A DNA stretch of 33,698 bases, from NCBI GenBank assembly GCA_025358765.1, contig JANYIG010000313.1, positions 1-33,698 of the forward strand, read 5' to 3'. A model generated the notes under the pieces. The model had not been told where the DNA came from. It saw only the letters and a program-made list of their open reading frames with translations, and did no database searches. Both the position numbers and the translations under genes were made by a program. This document shows positions 15,282 through 24,643 of this stretch, in pieces (within the stretch, counting starts at the first letter, position 1; each line of letters starts with the position of its first letter). This DNA comes from Candidatus Kapaibacterium sp. Its GTDB lineage: Bacteria; Bacteroidota; Ignavibacteria; Kapaibacteriales; UBA4661.

Positions 15282-16103
15282 ATGGCATTTTCCCATCGTA
15301 TCGCAATATTGGGCGGCGGCAATCTCGGCATTGCCATTGCTCAAGGCTTATTGGTTTCCAAATTATTGCCCGCAAAAGACATCACGGTAACGCGCCGCCG
15401 CGTTGATTTGCTCAAAGAACTCGGCAAAAAAGGCATCAACGTCACAAGTGACAATGCTGCCGCGCTCAAACAGGCCGATGTGATTATCCTCGCCGTGCAA
15501 CCGCAACAACTCAATGAAGTCATCAGCGAAATCAAAAAGGATATACACCCGAAAAAACACATTGTGATTTCGGTCGCCTCTGGCGCAACTATTGACCAAA
15601 TCTCCACGTCACTCGGCAAACCTGTTCCCGTCGTTCGCGCCATGCCAAACACAGCGATTGCCATCCGCGAATCCATGACGTGCCTTGCCGCAAACAAAGG
15701 ACATGAAGAGCCTCTGAAGCTCGCCGAGCAGATTTTTAACACCGTCGGCGAAACGGTCGTGATTCATGAAGAATTGATGACTTCTGCAACGGCGCTCTGT
15801 GCCTGCGGTGTGGCGTTTTTCTTGCGGGCGGTACGAGCAGCATCCCAAGGCGGTATCGAGATTGGCTTCCACGCGGACGAGGCAATTAAAATGGCGGCGC
15901 AAACGGCTCGTGGAGCAGCCTCATTGCTACTTTCGGGAATGCATCCCGAAGATGCAATTGATAAAGTAACCACGCCACGCGGCTGCACGATTGCCGGATT
16001 GAATGAAATGGAGCATCAAGGTTTTAGTTCAGCGATGATTCGCGGCATCACAACCGCCGCCGACAAAGCAGACCAACTCTACGTCACAAAACCTGCCAAA
16101 TAA
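15282..16103 (+). CDS. proC: Pyrroline-5-carboxylate reductase
   Basis: Catalyses the last step of proline synthesis, NAD(P)H reduction of pyrroline-5-carboxylate. The 273-residue protein has the Rossmann start RIAILGGGNLGIAIAQGLL, VILAVQPQQ, VISVASGATI, the VVRAMPNTAIAI motif, and the C-terminal dimer domain with SQGGIEIGFHADEAIKMAAQT cut by a typical TPRGCTIAGLNEME signature. ATG at 15282 is chosen since the nucleotide-binding strand begins right after; the frame extends to 15207 but that part overlaps the promoter region. It is divergent from trpE and followed 12 nt later by the DUF5103 gene, probably one transcript. Confidence 0.96.
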   Translation: MAFSHRIAILGGGNLGIAIAQGLLVSKLLPAKDITVTRRRVDLLKELGKKGINVTSDNAAALKQADVIILAVQPQQLNEVISEIKKDIHPKKHIVISVASGATIDQISTSLGKPVPVVRAMPNTAIAIRESMTCLAANKGHEEPLKLAEQIFNTVGETVVIHEELMTSATALCACGVAFFLRAVRAASQGGIEIGFHADEAIKMAAQTARGAASLLLSGMHPEDAIDKVTTPRGCTIAGLNEMEHQGFSSAMIRGITTAADKADQLYVTKPAK

Positions 16104-16115
16104 CAACGAACAACA

Positions 16116-17486
16116 ATGCGTTTGAATAAAAGTTTCGTCCTACAAAACTTCAGAATAGCATACCTTTGGGTGGTCTTGATGTTATGTCTTCTCCCAAGTA
16201 TTCTTGAAGCAGCACGACCAATCCAAATGCGATTTTTGCGGGCATTTGGTGGCAATGAAGCTTTGCCGCCGATTATCGTCAACGCACCGTCCGACCCGTT
16301 CGCAGGGCAATTCGCATCTCAAAATAGCGCGAATTCATCGTTTACCCTTGGAAGTGGCTTCGTAACCATTGAATTCGATATTCAAGCAGATATTTTGCCC
16401 AATCTCGTTGCACGTTTTGTTCATTGCGACCCATACTGGCGCGAGGATGATAACTCGTACATCAACGACCCGACCATGCTCCGTACAAGTGCTGTTGATT
16501 GGCAACAATCACCACCACTTGCTCGGTATTACTCGCATCGCGGGCGGTTGTCTGTTCCAAACCGCGATGTTTCTTTCAAATTCTCTGGCAATTGGAAAGC
16601 AAAAATCTACGACATGGACGACCCGCAAACACCACTTGGCGAGGCGCGTTTTTTTGTGGTGGATGCCGTTTCTGAGTGTTCGCTCAATATGGTGACTGAC
16701 CTCTATCGCCCAAAAGCGTCTGTGAGTCCTGCTGCCTACGTCATTGAGGCTTCCGTTACCGCTCCGGCGAACCTTATTGATGCTCAACTTAGTACAGCAG
16801 TGATTTACCGCAATAATCGTTGGTTTGAGCCATTTGTGATTACCCAAGATTTGAATCGGACACCGACGGAACAGCTGTATAATTACGCCATGAAAACCAC
16901 CGTATTTGGTTTTGCTGGTGCGGGCAAACGTTTTCGCGTGGCTGATGTGCCATGCCAGAACGAGTATCGGTTGTTGGATTTGAGTAATCGAGGATGGTTT
17001 CCAAACGTGGGTGGCTCCGTGCGAGCACCGTTTGCCGATTTGCGGCGCAATGGAACGTTTGTCCAAAAAGCAAGTGACGGAGCATTTTTGCCAGAAGCAT
17101 CTCCCGCAAACAGCGATGACTACGTGCAAATGGAATTTACATTCGATCCTGAAGCATTCCCATCACCATACGATTTGTTCATAGCTGGTTCGTTCAACAA
17201 TTGGCAAGTTAGCGCGGATTGGAAACTAACCTACGACCCTGACCAACGCCTGTACAGCCTTGTGCGCTGGGTGCGGCGCGGTTTGCATAATTACATGTAT
17301 GCCACAGGGCGCTTGGGTGCTGATGCACAGGCGCAGGATGTTATTAATTTCGAGGAATATGAAGGCAACGCAGTAAGTGCCGGAAACACCTTCATTGCGT
17401 TTTATTATTACCGTGAACAAGGCTTTGGCGGCTATGACCGTATTGTCGGCGTGGCGGCACGAAATCCCGCAAACAAGTTTCGATGA
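16116..17486 (+). CDS. DUF5103 / type IX secretion plug-like protein
   Basis: A 456-residue exported protein matching the DUF5103 family, now described as the plug protein that closes the SprA translocon of the type IX secretion system. An N-terminal signal sequence (residues 12-33, IAYLWVVLMLCLLPSILEAA) is followed by the family features ARFVHCDPYWRE (about 99-110), RLSVPNRDVSFKFSGNWKAKIYD, a late QNEYRLLDL, DYVQMEFTF, YDLFIAGSFNNW, RRGLHNYMYATGR and AFYYYREQGFGGYDRIVG. Taken together the order fits the whole family. It follows proC by 12 nt. The gene is a marker for the Bacteroidota/Chlorobiota branch; no other core T9SS gene is in the window. Confidence 0.82.
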   Translation: MRLNKSFVLQNFRIAYLWVVLMLCLLPSILEAARPIQMRFLRAFGGNEALPPIIVNAPSDPFAGQFASQNSANSSFTLGSGFVTIEFDIQADILPNLVARFVHCDPYWREDDNSYINDPTMLRTSAVDWQQSPPLARYYSHRGRLSVPNRDVSFKFSGNWKAKIYDMDDPQTPLGEARFFVVDAVSECSLNMVTDLYRPKASVSPAAYVIEASVTAPANLIDAQLSTAVIYRNNRWFEPFVITQDLNRTPTEQLYNYAMKTTVFGFAGAGKRFRVADVPCQNEYRLLDLSNRGWFPNVGGSVRAPFADLRRNGTFVQKASDGAFLPEASPANSDDYVQMEFTFDPEAFPSPYDLFIAGSFNNWQVSADWKLTYDPDQRLYSLVRWVRRGLHNYMYATGRLGADAQAQDVINFEEYEGNAVSAGNTFIAFYYYREQGFGGYDRIVGVAARNPANKFR

Positions 17487-17540
17487 CATTTTTTTGACAA
17501 TACTCACTCATCCGCTATGTTCCATTACCCGCTTGATGAA

Positions 17541-19703
17541 TCAGTTTTCGTCAATAATAAACTCCACACGGCGGTTTTTCTGCCGTCCATCTTCTGAATC
17601 ATTTTCAGCAACCGGATTTTCCATGCCGAACCCCTTGGCGGAAATCCGTGTAGCAGCGACACCATGCTTCAGGAGAAAATCTTCCACCGCCTGAGCACGT
17701 TTGAGCGAAAGCGTCAGATTGTTCTTTTTATTTCCAATATTGTCCGTGTACCCAGCAATGGTGATTTTTAACGATGGTTTTTTCTGTAAAAGTTCCGTAA
17801 TCCGCATAAGTTCTGGCGCTGACTCAGATTTCAGTTCCGATTTACCCGTTTCAAAAAAAAGGTTATTCATCGCCACCGACTGCCCTTTTTCCATATTCAC
17901 AAGCCGCAAGTCCCGCCTTTGCTCTTGATATTTCGTCAGATTTCGCAAATCAATATTTTCGCTCACAGAAATATACGAGTCTGCCTCAGCACGGAAGCCA
18001 TACAGCTCGCCAGCGGGCAGCGAAATCATATAGTTACCTGTGGAAGAATCACTCCGCGCCACGCCAATTTCTTTACCATTGGATAGAAGTTCGTAGCGGA
18101 TAATAGCACCGACGGGGCGTTTGTATTTTGCATCAAGCGTTTTGCCTGAAATCAGCACTACCGGACGCGGACGCAGTACTTCCGGCACGGGGATGCGGAA
18201 AATATCGCTGCCACCGAGCGAGTTTTTTTCAGATACGAAGTATGCAAATTCACCGGAAGCAGGCAATGAAAAATACGCATCCCAATCTGGCGTATTCACA
18301 AACGAGCCTAAATTCTGCGGCTCCGTCCAGCGCACCCACGTAGAGTCAAGGCGGCGAGCAATAAAAATGTCGTTACTACCGAAGCCGTTATGCCCATCGG
18401 ACGAGAAATAGAGCGTCATGCCGTCACTCGCCAGAAATACGGTGGACTCGTCGCCGGCAGTGTTAATGTCGCTGCCCAGATTGCGTGGCGGCGACCATTT
18501 GTCATCTGCTTGCAAAAAACTCACAAATAAATCCATACCGCCCAATGACGACAAGCGTTCCAGCGCCATCAAAAGCGTTTTCCCGTCCGATGCTAATGAG
18601 TAGTTCACGGTCGGCGAGTAGTTCACGGTCGGCTTTGTGGTTTGATATTCCAAAATCGTTTGTTTGACGGGCATACTCCATCCGGTTGCCGTACGGTACG
18701 ACATTGAAACACCAGCACCCATACGCCCTCCAGCCAAATACGTATTCCCTACAAGCATCGTATTCCCGTCGGGCAATATTGCACATACGAAGTTTGGCGA
18801 GGCGTTGTTAAGCGGTGCGCCGATGTTCTTCGCTACGCCCCATTGCGGGACTTCACCCTCGATTTGTTGCAATTCGGAGTACCAGATGTCCTCATATTTT
18901 TGTGCGCCAATGTTCTCAGGATGCCCCTTGCGACAAAAATAGAGCGTTCGCCCGTCGGGTGCAATAATCGGAAACACCTCTTCTGCTTCGGAATTGATGC
19001 CGCGTCCTAAGTTTTCAGGAATAATTGTTTCTGTGATGCCCTGCACGATATTAATTTCTGCACGAATGCTGTCGTTACTGGTTCCGAGCGCAATGGCATC
19101 AATTTCATTTTGCCCTGCTACCAAGCCCACATTTAACACAATTTCCACCTCATGCACCTTGAATTTCGGCGGAACAAACATCACATTGAGCATCCGCCAT
19201 TTTTCCTGCGTGGTTTGTGGTTGCGCTTGATACACGGTATCGCGCTCCTGTTTTTCTGCCCCGTGAACGATAATCGCCGAAATTGCACCCGGATTAAAAT
19301 TCTCCGCAACCGCTACTTGCCTTGCTGTGACGGGTACGGCAAAACCAACACGAATGTTATCGGTAATGCTGACGGGTGTTTTTACGATGTCTTTGCCGGA
19401 TGCCCACGAGCAAGGATTGGTACCGCCTGCACGGGAGAGGATATTGGGTTTACCAAGGAGTTGTTGCGCGGAATATGCGCCCAAAGGCTTGAGCTGCGAG
19501 CTTACGCGCACAACGCGCGATGCCCATTGGACTTTGGGTTCGGGTTGCATATCGTGGGTGGGTGCAGCGGATAGTTGCACGAAAGTAAGAAGAGTAATTC
19601 CCAGGAATACGAATGCTTTCCAATGGCGATGAAGACTTGCTACCACAGTGTTGTTCGATGATGAAACAATGATGAAACGGTGAATGCTTGATATGCGTAT
19701 CAT
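17541..19703 (-). CDS. OmpA-family envelope protein with PD40 repeats (PorE-like layout)
   Basis: A 720-residue protein. Domains in order: signal segment (about 29-47, KAFVFLGITLLTFVQLSAA); a discoidin-like region (80-215: LLGKPNILSRAGGTNPCSWASG, AVAENFNPGAISAIIVHG); four or five PD40/WD40-like beta-propeller blades (240-505, e.g. IAPDGRTLYFCRKG, LASDGMTLYFSSDGHNGFGSNDIFIA); a carboxypeptidase-regulatory-like domain (515-590, ISGKTLDAKYKRPVGA); and an OmpA peptidoglycan-binding domain (610-720) with FFETGKSEL, IAGYTDNIGNKKNN, LSLKRAQAVEDFL and NRRVEFI. Propeller plus CRD plus OmpA is the plan of PorE of the type IX system, but the TPR part is missing, so the name is not given. The ATG at 19703 gives a long N-region; a GTG near residue 20 is an alternative. 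It contains an 18-nt tandem duplication. Confidence 0.85.
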   Translation of the reverse strand: MIRISSIHRFIIVSSSNNTVVASLHRHWKAFVFLGITLLTFVQLSAAPTHDMQPEPKVQWASRVVRVSSQLKPLGAYSAQQLLGKPNILSRAGGTNPCSWASGKDIVKTPVSITDNIRVGFAVPVTARQVAVAENFNPGAISAIIVHGAEKQERDTVYQAQPQTTQEKWRMLNVMFVPPKFKVHEVEIVLNVGLVAGQNEIDAIALGTSNDSIRAEINIVQGITETIIPENLGRGINSEAEEVFPIIAPDGRTLYFCRKGHPENIGAQKYEDIWYSELQQIEGEVPQWGVAKNIGAPLNNASPNFVCAILPDGNTMLVGNTYLAGGRMGAGVSMSYRTATGWSMPVKQTILEYQTTKPTVNYSPTVNYSLASDGKTLLMALERLSSLGGMDLFVSFLQADDKWSPPRNLGSDINTAGDESTVFLASDGMTLYFSSDGHNGFGSNDIFIARRLDSTWVRWTEPQNLGSFVNTPDWDAYFSLPASGEFAYFVSEKNSLGGSDIFRIPVPEVLRPRPVVLISGKTLDAKYKRPVGAIIRYELLSNGKEIGVARSDSSTGNYMISLPAGELYGFRAEADSYISVSENIDLRNLTKYQEQRRDLRLVNMEKGQSVAMNNLFFETGKSELKSESAPELMRITELLQKKPSLKITIAGYTDNIGNKKNNLTLSLKRAQAVEDFLLKHGVAATRISAKGFGMENPVAENDSEDGRQKNRRVEFIIDEN
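18598..18633. repeat. Perfect 18-nt tandem duplication inside the OmpA/PD40 gene
   Basis: The unit GAGTAGTTCACGGTCGGC occurs twice in a row (18598-18615 and 18616-18633) with no mismatch. It keeps the frame and yields the doubled peptide PTVNYS-PTVNYS in a loop between propeller blades. Identity of the copies points to a recent slippage event. Confidence 0.95.
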
Positions 19704-19801
19704 TCAAAATCATGCAAATCTACGCATTTTGCCGATAGCAAGGAAGACGCGAGGAAGTGGCAAATGTTGGGAACGCTATAATTTCCTATGCTCCAAGGTA
19801 A

Positions 19802-20494
19802 TCATGATTTCACCGTACCAACATAAACGTATGCAACACCGAAGGTAAGTGGTATAGCAATACATTCTGAGAACACCTTGGCTTCGCGCATCAGGGACAA
19901 AAACTCATTGCCGGATGGAAAAACTGCCGCGGTGCGGTTCAAATAGTTGTACGCATCACGTTTGCCTGTAAGAATGCCACCCACAAACGGAATAACTATA
20001 TTGCTGTAAAAACGGTACAGCACACCAAACACGCCATGCGGCTGACCAAACTCCAGCACGACGACCTTGCCGCCAGCCCGCACCACTCGCGCCATTGAGC
20101 GCAGCGCTTGCACGGGCGCATCTACGTTGCGAATGCCAAAGGAGATGCTTGCAACGTCGAAGGAATCTGCTGCGTAAGGTAAATCCATTGCATCTGCCAC
20201 CTCGAAACGTATATCCAACCCTTCGGCACGAGATTTCGCAGGAGCCATTTCCATCATCTCCGCACAAAAATCTGTGCCAAGCACACTGCCGCTTGCTCCG
20301 ACAGCTTTTTTAAATGCAATTGCCAAATCGCCTGTCCCCGTAGCACAGTCCAGAACACTCATCCCCGCTTGTGCGTTGGAGAGTTTAATAACCTTCTTAC
20401 GCCAGAAATGATGGATACCGAACGACAGCACCGTATTTGCCACGTCGTATTTAGGTGCGATTTCCGCAAACATTGCCCGTACGTGTTCACTCAT
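19802..20494 (-). CDS. menG: Demethylmenaquinone methyltransferase
   Basis: Adds the ring methyl group in the last step of menaquinone synthesis (UbiE/MenG family). The 230-residue protein begins VRAMFAEIAPKYDVANTVLSFGIHHFWRKK, a UbiE signature, followed by the SAM motif VLDCATGTGDLAIAF, VLGTDFCAEMMEMA, and the second signature SFGIRNVDAPVQALRSMARVVRAGGKVVVLEFGQP. As ubiquinone genes are absent and men genes adjoin, menG is the better name. It starts 18 nt after the menE stop on the same strand and is the last gene of the run; 98 nt separate it from the OmpA/PD40 gene. Confidence 0.95.
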   Translation of the reverse strand: MSEHVRAMFAEIAPKYDVANTVLSFGIHHFWRKKVIKLSNAQAGMSVLDCATGTGDLAIAFKKAVGASGSVLGTDFCAEMMEMAPAKSRAEGLDIRFEVADAMDLPYAADSFDVASISFGIRNVDAPVQALRSMARVVRAGGKVVVLEFGQPHGVFGVLYRFYSNIVIPFVGGILTGKRDAYNYLNRTAAVFPSGNEFLSLMREAKVFSECIAIPLTFGVAYVYVGTVKS

Positions 20495-20512
20495 TTGTTC
20501 AGTGCTTAGTAT

Positions 20513-21637
20513 TCAGTGTTGTGTTGTTGTATAATGAGCTTCCGTCAACCTTTTGCGGAGTAATTGTCGGTCGAGTTTGCCGCTAGGAGTTTCAGGTAAT
20601 GTAGATAAAAAGACGAGTTGGCGCGGAAATTCGTTTCGTTCAAGTGTGCCTTGCGCCTCCAATGCCAAACGTATATCCGCAATCGAATATCCGTGATCAT
20701 CGCCTTCAATCACCGCCGTGACGCGCTCGCCAAACTCTTCATCCGGCAGACCTATCACCATTAGCCGTTGCCCTGCAAATACACTTCCGAAATATGATTC
20801 CAAAACCTCGGTGAGCGCATGTTCAACCTTTTCGACTTGAACTTTGTAACCACCAGAATTGATAATATTGTCCGCCCGTCCAAGAAATCGAAACGAGCCA
20901 TCGTTGTTGAGTTCCACGATGTCGTTTGTCTGTATCCATTGGTTTTGCGTCATTGGGGTACACGTTGATAAGCATTGACGCTCATCTAATACTATTTGCA
21001 CTCCCGGCAACGGCACAAAATATTCACTGGCTTGCTCGCCGTTCAAGCGCCGAAGGGCAATGTGGCTCACTGTTTCTGTCATTCCATACGTGTGATAAAC
21101 AGGCGCTTTCACACATTGCAATGCTGTGATGAGATCAGTGCTGACGGGAGCACCGCCCACGAGAATTGCTTTCATACCTCGTAACTTCTCCGATTGTTCT
21201 GATGCAATCACGGTTTGAAGTTGCAAAGGGACAAACGATACGAAATCAAAGGCTGTGGTTGGTGGAATATGTACAAATGGATTGCTCTTCGCCTCTACAA
21301 CGGTTAGATGCAAACCAAGCACCATGCCGCGCACGAGCATCATTATTCCGGCAATGTGTTGGGTGGAAAGGCACACCAACGCTCGGTCACCTGCCTGCAA
21401 ACCAATTGCCTGTGCGGTTCTCTGAGCGCTTGCGGTCATTTGCTCCCGCGTGAGGGTTATCATTTTAGGAACGCCAGTGGAACCAGACGTTTGAAGATGA
21501 AATTCCGCATCGCCGCGCTGCCAGCGTTGACAGAATGCTAATGCCGATGCGTGATACGGCGGGAGATTGGAATCTATCGCACACGCAGAAAGCTCATCGA
21601 AGCTATATTCTACTTCATCAATGCAAAGAGTAGCCAT
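20513..21637 (-). CDS. menE: o-Succinylbenzoate-CoA ligase
   Basis: Activates o-succinylbenzoate with ATP and CoA for menaquinone synthesis. The 374-residue protein is a short adenylate-forming enzyme: phosphate loop LQTSGSTGVPKMI (residues 49-60), VYHTYGMTETVSHIALR, the Asp motif FRFLGRADNIINSGGYKVQVEKVE, and the C-terminal catalytic Lys in PSGKLDRQLLRKRL. Length is below many acyl-CoA synthetases, as usual for MenE. ATG at 21637 has AAAGGG six bases upstream; a TTG at 21661 that overlaps the menB stop (TTGA) is an alternative adding eight residues. Between menB and menG. Confidence 0.93.
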   Translation of the reverse strand: MATLCIDEVEYSFDELSACAIDSNLPPYHASALAFCQRWQRGDAEFHLQTSGSTGVPKMITLTREQMTASAQRTAQAIGLQAGDRALVCLSTQHIAGIMMLVRGMVLGLHLTVVEAKSNPFVHIPPTTAFDFVSFVPLQLQTVIASEQSEKLRGMKAILVGGAPVSTDLITALQCVKAPVYHTYGMTETVSHIALRRLNGEQASEYFVPLPGVQIVLDERQCLSTCTPMTQNQWIQTNDIVELNNDGSFRFLGRADNIINSGGYKVQVEKVEHALTEVLESYFGSVFAGQRLMVIGLPDEEFGERVTAVIEGDDHGYSIADIRLALEAQGTLERNEFPRQLVFLSTLPETPSGKLDRQLLRKRLTEAHYTTTQH

Positions 21638-21657
21638 ACTGCCCTTTGAACCTGCCT

Positions 21658-22482
21658 TCAAGGAAAGCGCTGAAATTTGGAAAAATCAGGCTCGCGTTTT
21701 TCGATAAACGCATTTTTGCCTTCTTTTGCTTCTTCGCTGAGATAATACAACAGCGTTGCATTACCCGCTAACTCTTGGATGCCAGCCTGCCCATCAAGTT
21801 CCGCGTTGAACGCCGATTTCAGCAAACGTAACGCAAGTGGGCTTTTTTTCATAATTTTACGACACCACTCTATCGTCGTTGCTTCAAGGTCATCGAGCGG
21901 AACCACTTTATTCACCAAGCCCATTTGAAGCGCTTCCTGAGCGTCGTATTGGTCGCAGAGGAACCAAATTTCACGGGCTTTCTTTTGTCCAACAATCCGC
22001 GCCAAATAGGAAGCGCCAAAACCGCCATCGAAACTGCCCACCTTAGGTCCGGTCTGCCCGAACCGAGCATTTTCCGCAGCAATCGTTAAATCACAGACCA
22101 CGTGCAGTACATGCCCGCCGCCAATTGCCCAGCCTGCAACCATAGCAATGACAGGTTTCGGGCAAGAACGAATCTGCTTTTGCAAATCCAGCACATTCAG
22201 GCGCGGAACGTGGTCGTCACCCACGTAGCCACCAGTGCCGCGCACACGCTGGTCACCACCGCTACAAAACGCTTTACCGCCAACGCCAGCAAGTACAATC
22301 ACTTGCACGTCGGGATGCTGGCGCGAAAGCTCCATTGCTTCCGACATCTCCATTACTGTAAGTGGTGTGAAAGCGTTGTGTACCTCAGGACGGTTGATGC
22401 TAATCTTCGCAATGCCGTCGTAATATTCAAACAAAATTTCCTTAAACTCTTTAAGCGGCTTCCATTCAACATCGTTGTTCAT
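21658..22482 (-). CDS. menB: 1,4-Dihydroxy-2-naphthoyl-CoA synthase
   Basis: Ring-closing crotonase of menaquinone synthesis, converting o-succinylbenzoyl-CoA to dihydroxynaphthoyl-CoA. The 274-residue protein shows [20 protein letters not shown], the substrate loop [33 protein letters not shown] (oxyanion hole), [21 protein letters not shown] with the Asp-Gly-Gly segment specific to Men[16 protein letters not shown], and a C-terminal KREPDFSKF tail that crosses to the neighbouring subunit. It lies 42 nt after menA and abuts menE. Confidence 0.97.
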   Translation of the reverse strand: MNNDVEWKPLKEFKEILFEYYDGIAKISINRPEVHNAFTPLTVMEMSEAMELSRQHPDVQVIVLAGVGGKAFCSGGDQRVRGTGGYVGDDHVPRLNVLDLQKQIRSCPKPVIAMVAGWAIGGGHVLHVVCDLTIAAENARFGQTGPKVGSFDGGFGASYLARIVGQKKAREIWFLCDQYDAQEALQMGLVNKVVPLDDLEATTIEWCRKIMKKSPLALRLLKSAFNAELDGQAGIQELAGNATLLYYLSEEAKEGKNAFIEKREPDFSKFQRFP

Positions 22483-22524
22483 AGAGATAATCCTTCGTTC
22501 ATGGAAACTATAATTTTCAAAAAG

Positions 22525-23421
22525 CTAAACCACAAATATCTTCATTAATACCAACGCTATGGACATAAGAATGCTATGGATAATCAAAAGTTGCACTGTT
22601 TGAACGAGTACTCCGTTCAGTGCTGCACCTTCGGCATGAAGCACAGCCCGACATGCTCGCACGGCAAACGGCAGACTCAAAAGTGTAAGCAAAAGCCATA
22701 GAGAGCCACCTTGCAACCACAACCACAGTCCAATCGGTAATGACAGTGCGAAAAACGTCAAAAAGCAATACAACAATCGCGCTGCACGGCTCCCAATACG
22801 GACAGCAAGCGTACGTTTGTTTGCGGATGTATCCGTTGGTATATCGCGGATATTGTTCACAGCAAGAATATTAGCGGCAAACATACCTGGAATTGTTGAC
22901 ATCACCAGCACATCAGTAGGTAATGTGTGCGCCTGTACAAAGTACGTTCCGCAGACGGGAATGATGCCAAAAAACACGAACGCACACACCTCGCCAAGCC
23001 CTAAATACGCAAGCGGTAATGGTCCGCCAGTGTATGCCCAAGCTGCCACGAGCGACACCACGCCAATGGCAAAAATCTGCCACCCACCCACATAAACAAG
23101 ATATTGTCCCAAAATAAATGCCGTCAAAACTGCTATCCAAGCAGCACCTGAGACCTGACGTTCCGAAAGCAGCCCAGAAGCTACCGCGCGTGGCGGACCA
23201 AGTCGTTCGCGCGTGTCAGCCCCCTTGCGGAAGTCGTACAAGTCATTAATAAGATTACTGGAAATTTGCATCAGAAGCGCACAAAATAGCGCAACAACGG
23301 CAGGAAGCGGCTGAAACACACCATGAGTGAATGCCAATGCGGAACCCACTACAACGGGCATAGCACCTGCGGGAAGGGTTTTTGGTCGAATCGCTACGAG
23401 CCACGGAGAAGGAACAGCCAT
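22525..23421 (-). CDS. menA: 1,4-Dihydroxy-2-naphthoate polyprenyltransferase
   Basis: Integral membrane enzyme that attaches the isoprenoid tail and makes demethylmenaquinone. The 298-residue UbiA-type protein has WLVAIRPKTLPAGAMPVVVGSA, the first Asp-rich motif NLINDLYDFRKGADTRERLGPPRAV, and the second, NILAVNNIRDIPTDTSANKRTLAVRIG, with about eight hydrophobic spans between. ATG at 23421 is chosen (MAVPSPWLVAIRP); a TTG four codons earlier is possible. It starts 21 nt after phoH and feeds directly into menB, so the run phoH-menA-menB-menE-menG is probably one operon. menF, menD, menC and menH are not in the window. Confidence 0.94.
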   Translation of the reverse strand: MAVPSPWLVAIRPKTLPAGAMPVVVGSALAFTHGVFQPLPAVVALFCALLMQISSNLINDLYDFRKGADTRERLGPPRAVASGLLSERQVSGAAWIAVLTAFILGQYLVYVGGWQIFAIGVVSLVAAWAYTGGPLPLAYLGLGEVCAFVFFGIIPVCGTYFVQAHTLPTDVLVMSTIPGMFAANILAVNNIRDIPTDTSANKRTLAVRIGSRAARLLYCFLTFFALSLPIGLWLWLQGGSLWLLLTLLSLPFAVRACRAVLHAEGAALNGVLVQTVQLLIIHSILMSIALVLMKIFVV

Positions 23422-23442
23422 TAGTATTTTCAAAGATAAAAT

Positions 23443-24522
23443 TTATGATAATGAAGGCTGTTCTGTAACAGTTTGTGGGAGTACTTGTGGGATCGGCGGA
23501 CGTTTCTGTTCGCGTTTAGCTTCGAATTTCTCATATGCATCAATGATTTCCGCCACAAGCCGATGGCGCACCACATCGCCTTTATCGAAATACACAAACG
23601 AAATGCCTTGAATGTTTTGCAGCACATCTTGAATCTGCACCAAACCAGAATCACTACGGCGCGGAAGATCCGTCTGTGTCACATCGCCGGTAATGATGAG
23701 TTTGGAATTGCGCCCCATACGAGTCAAAAACATCTTCATCTGTGTAATCGTAGAGTTTTGCGCCTCGTCGAGGATAATGATAGCATTATTCAACGTCCTA
23801 CCCCGCATATATGCGAGCGGCACGATTTCCACAATGCGTTTTTCCATCATACTTTTCACTTTTTCGGCACCAACCATTTCCGTAAGCGCATCCAGAAGCG
23901 GGCGCAAATAGGGGTCAACTTTTTCCATAAAATCGCCGGGCAAAAAACCCAACGATTCGCCTGCCTCCACCGCTGGACGCGACAGAATCAAGCGCCCGAC
24001 TTCTCTATTCCGCAGGGCAGCCAGCGCCATTGCGACGGCAAGGTATGTTTTGCCTGTTCCCGCCGGACCAATCGCAAAAACAATATCATTTGTCCGAAAT
24101 TTCTCGAAGTAGATTTTTTGGGTGGGTGTTCGGGCTTTGATGATTTCGCTATGAGCAAGATAAATCACAGATTCTTGCGCTGCCGCCCCACCAGTGCTGC
24201 CACCTGTAGCCGTACCAACACTACCGTTAGGTGCATCGGAATTAGGCTTGGTGTCTTTCCCTGCCCCCACAAGGTCTATCACCGTTACCACGTCGTTCGA
24301 GGAAAGTTCTCCGGAGCGACGGATGATGTATTGAAGCTCGTTCAATACTTTCTCAATTGTGCGGACTTCATTTGCTTCGCCGCGCAGAACGACGGTGTTT
24401 CCACGAACAGTAATGGTCGAATCAAAGCGGTTTTCGAGGAGCTGCAAATTACTGTCGTTGTAGCCAAAAAGCGCGAGCGTATCAGTGTTGTCAAGGCGAA
24501 TTTTTTTTTCAACAAAATCCAT
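23443..24522 (-). CDS. phoH: PhoH family ATPase
   Basis: A 359-residue cytoplasmic P-loop protein, linked in other bacteria to RNA metabolism and phosphate stress. An N-terminal KH-like RNA-binding portion (residues 1-75, TITVRGNTVVLRGEANEVRTIEKVLNEL) leads into a Gly/Ser-rich linker (about 97-114) and the ATPase core: Walker A GPAGTGKTYLA at 152-162, SRPAVEAGESLGFLPGD, and Walker B AIIILDEAQN at 247-256, then KLIITGDVTQTDLP. The linker is longer and more glycine-rich than in typical PhoH. The ATG at 24522 is used; a TTG three codons earlier lacks support. In many genomes phoH neighbours ybeY, which is absent here. Confidence 0.94.
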   Translation of the reverse strand: MDFVEKKIRLDNTDTLALFGYNDSNLQLLENRFDSTITVRGNTVVLRGEANEVRTIEKVLNELQYIIRRSGELSSNDVVTVIDLVGAGKDTKPNSDAPNGSVGTATGGSTGGAAAQESVIYLAHSEIIKARTPTQKIYFEKFRTNDIVFAIGPAGTGKTYLAVAMALAALRNREVGRLILSRPAVEAGESLGFLPGDFMEKVDPYLRPLLDALTEMVGAEKVKSMMEKRIVEIVPLAYMRGRTLNNAIIILDEAQNSTITQMKMFLTRMGRNSKLIITGDVTQTDLPRRSDSGLVQIQDVLQNIQGISFVYFDKGDVVRHRLVAEIIDAYEKFEAKREQKRPPIPQVLPQTVTEQPSLS

Positions 24523-24643
24523 AGAATTCAAGTGTTGAATTGTGAGTTTTACGATTTGAATTTGGTGAACATCGCATAAAGTCTGGAGCCTGCACCTTAG
24601 AAACTACATCTAAAAAAACAACATCTTGAACGGTAAAATCTAT

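Noticed and set aside
23473-24579. 368-codon open frame on the plus strand opposite phoH
   Set aside because: Cys/His/Arg-rich translation with no recognisable fold; phoH on the other strand has intact Walker motifs.
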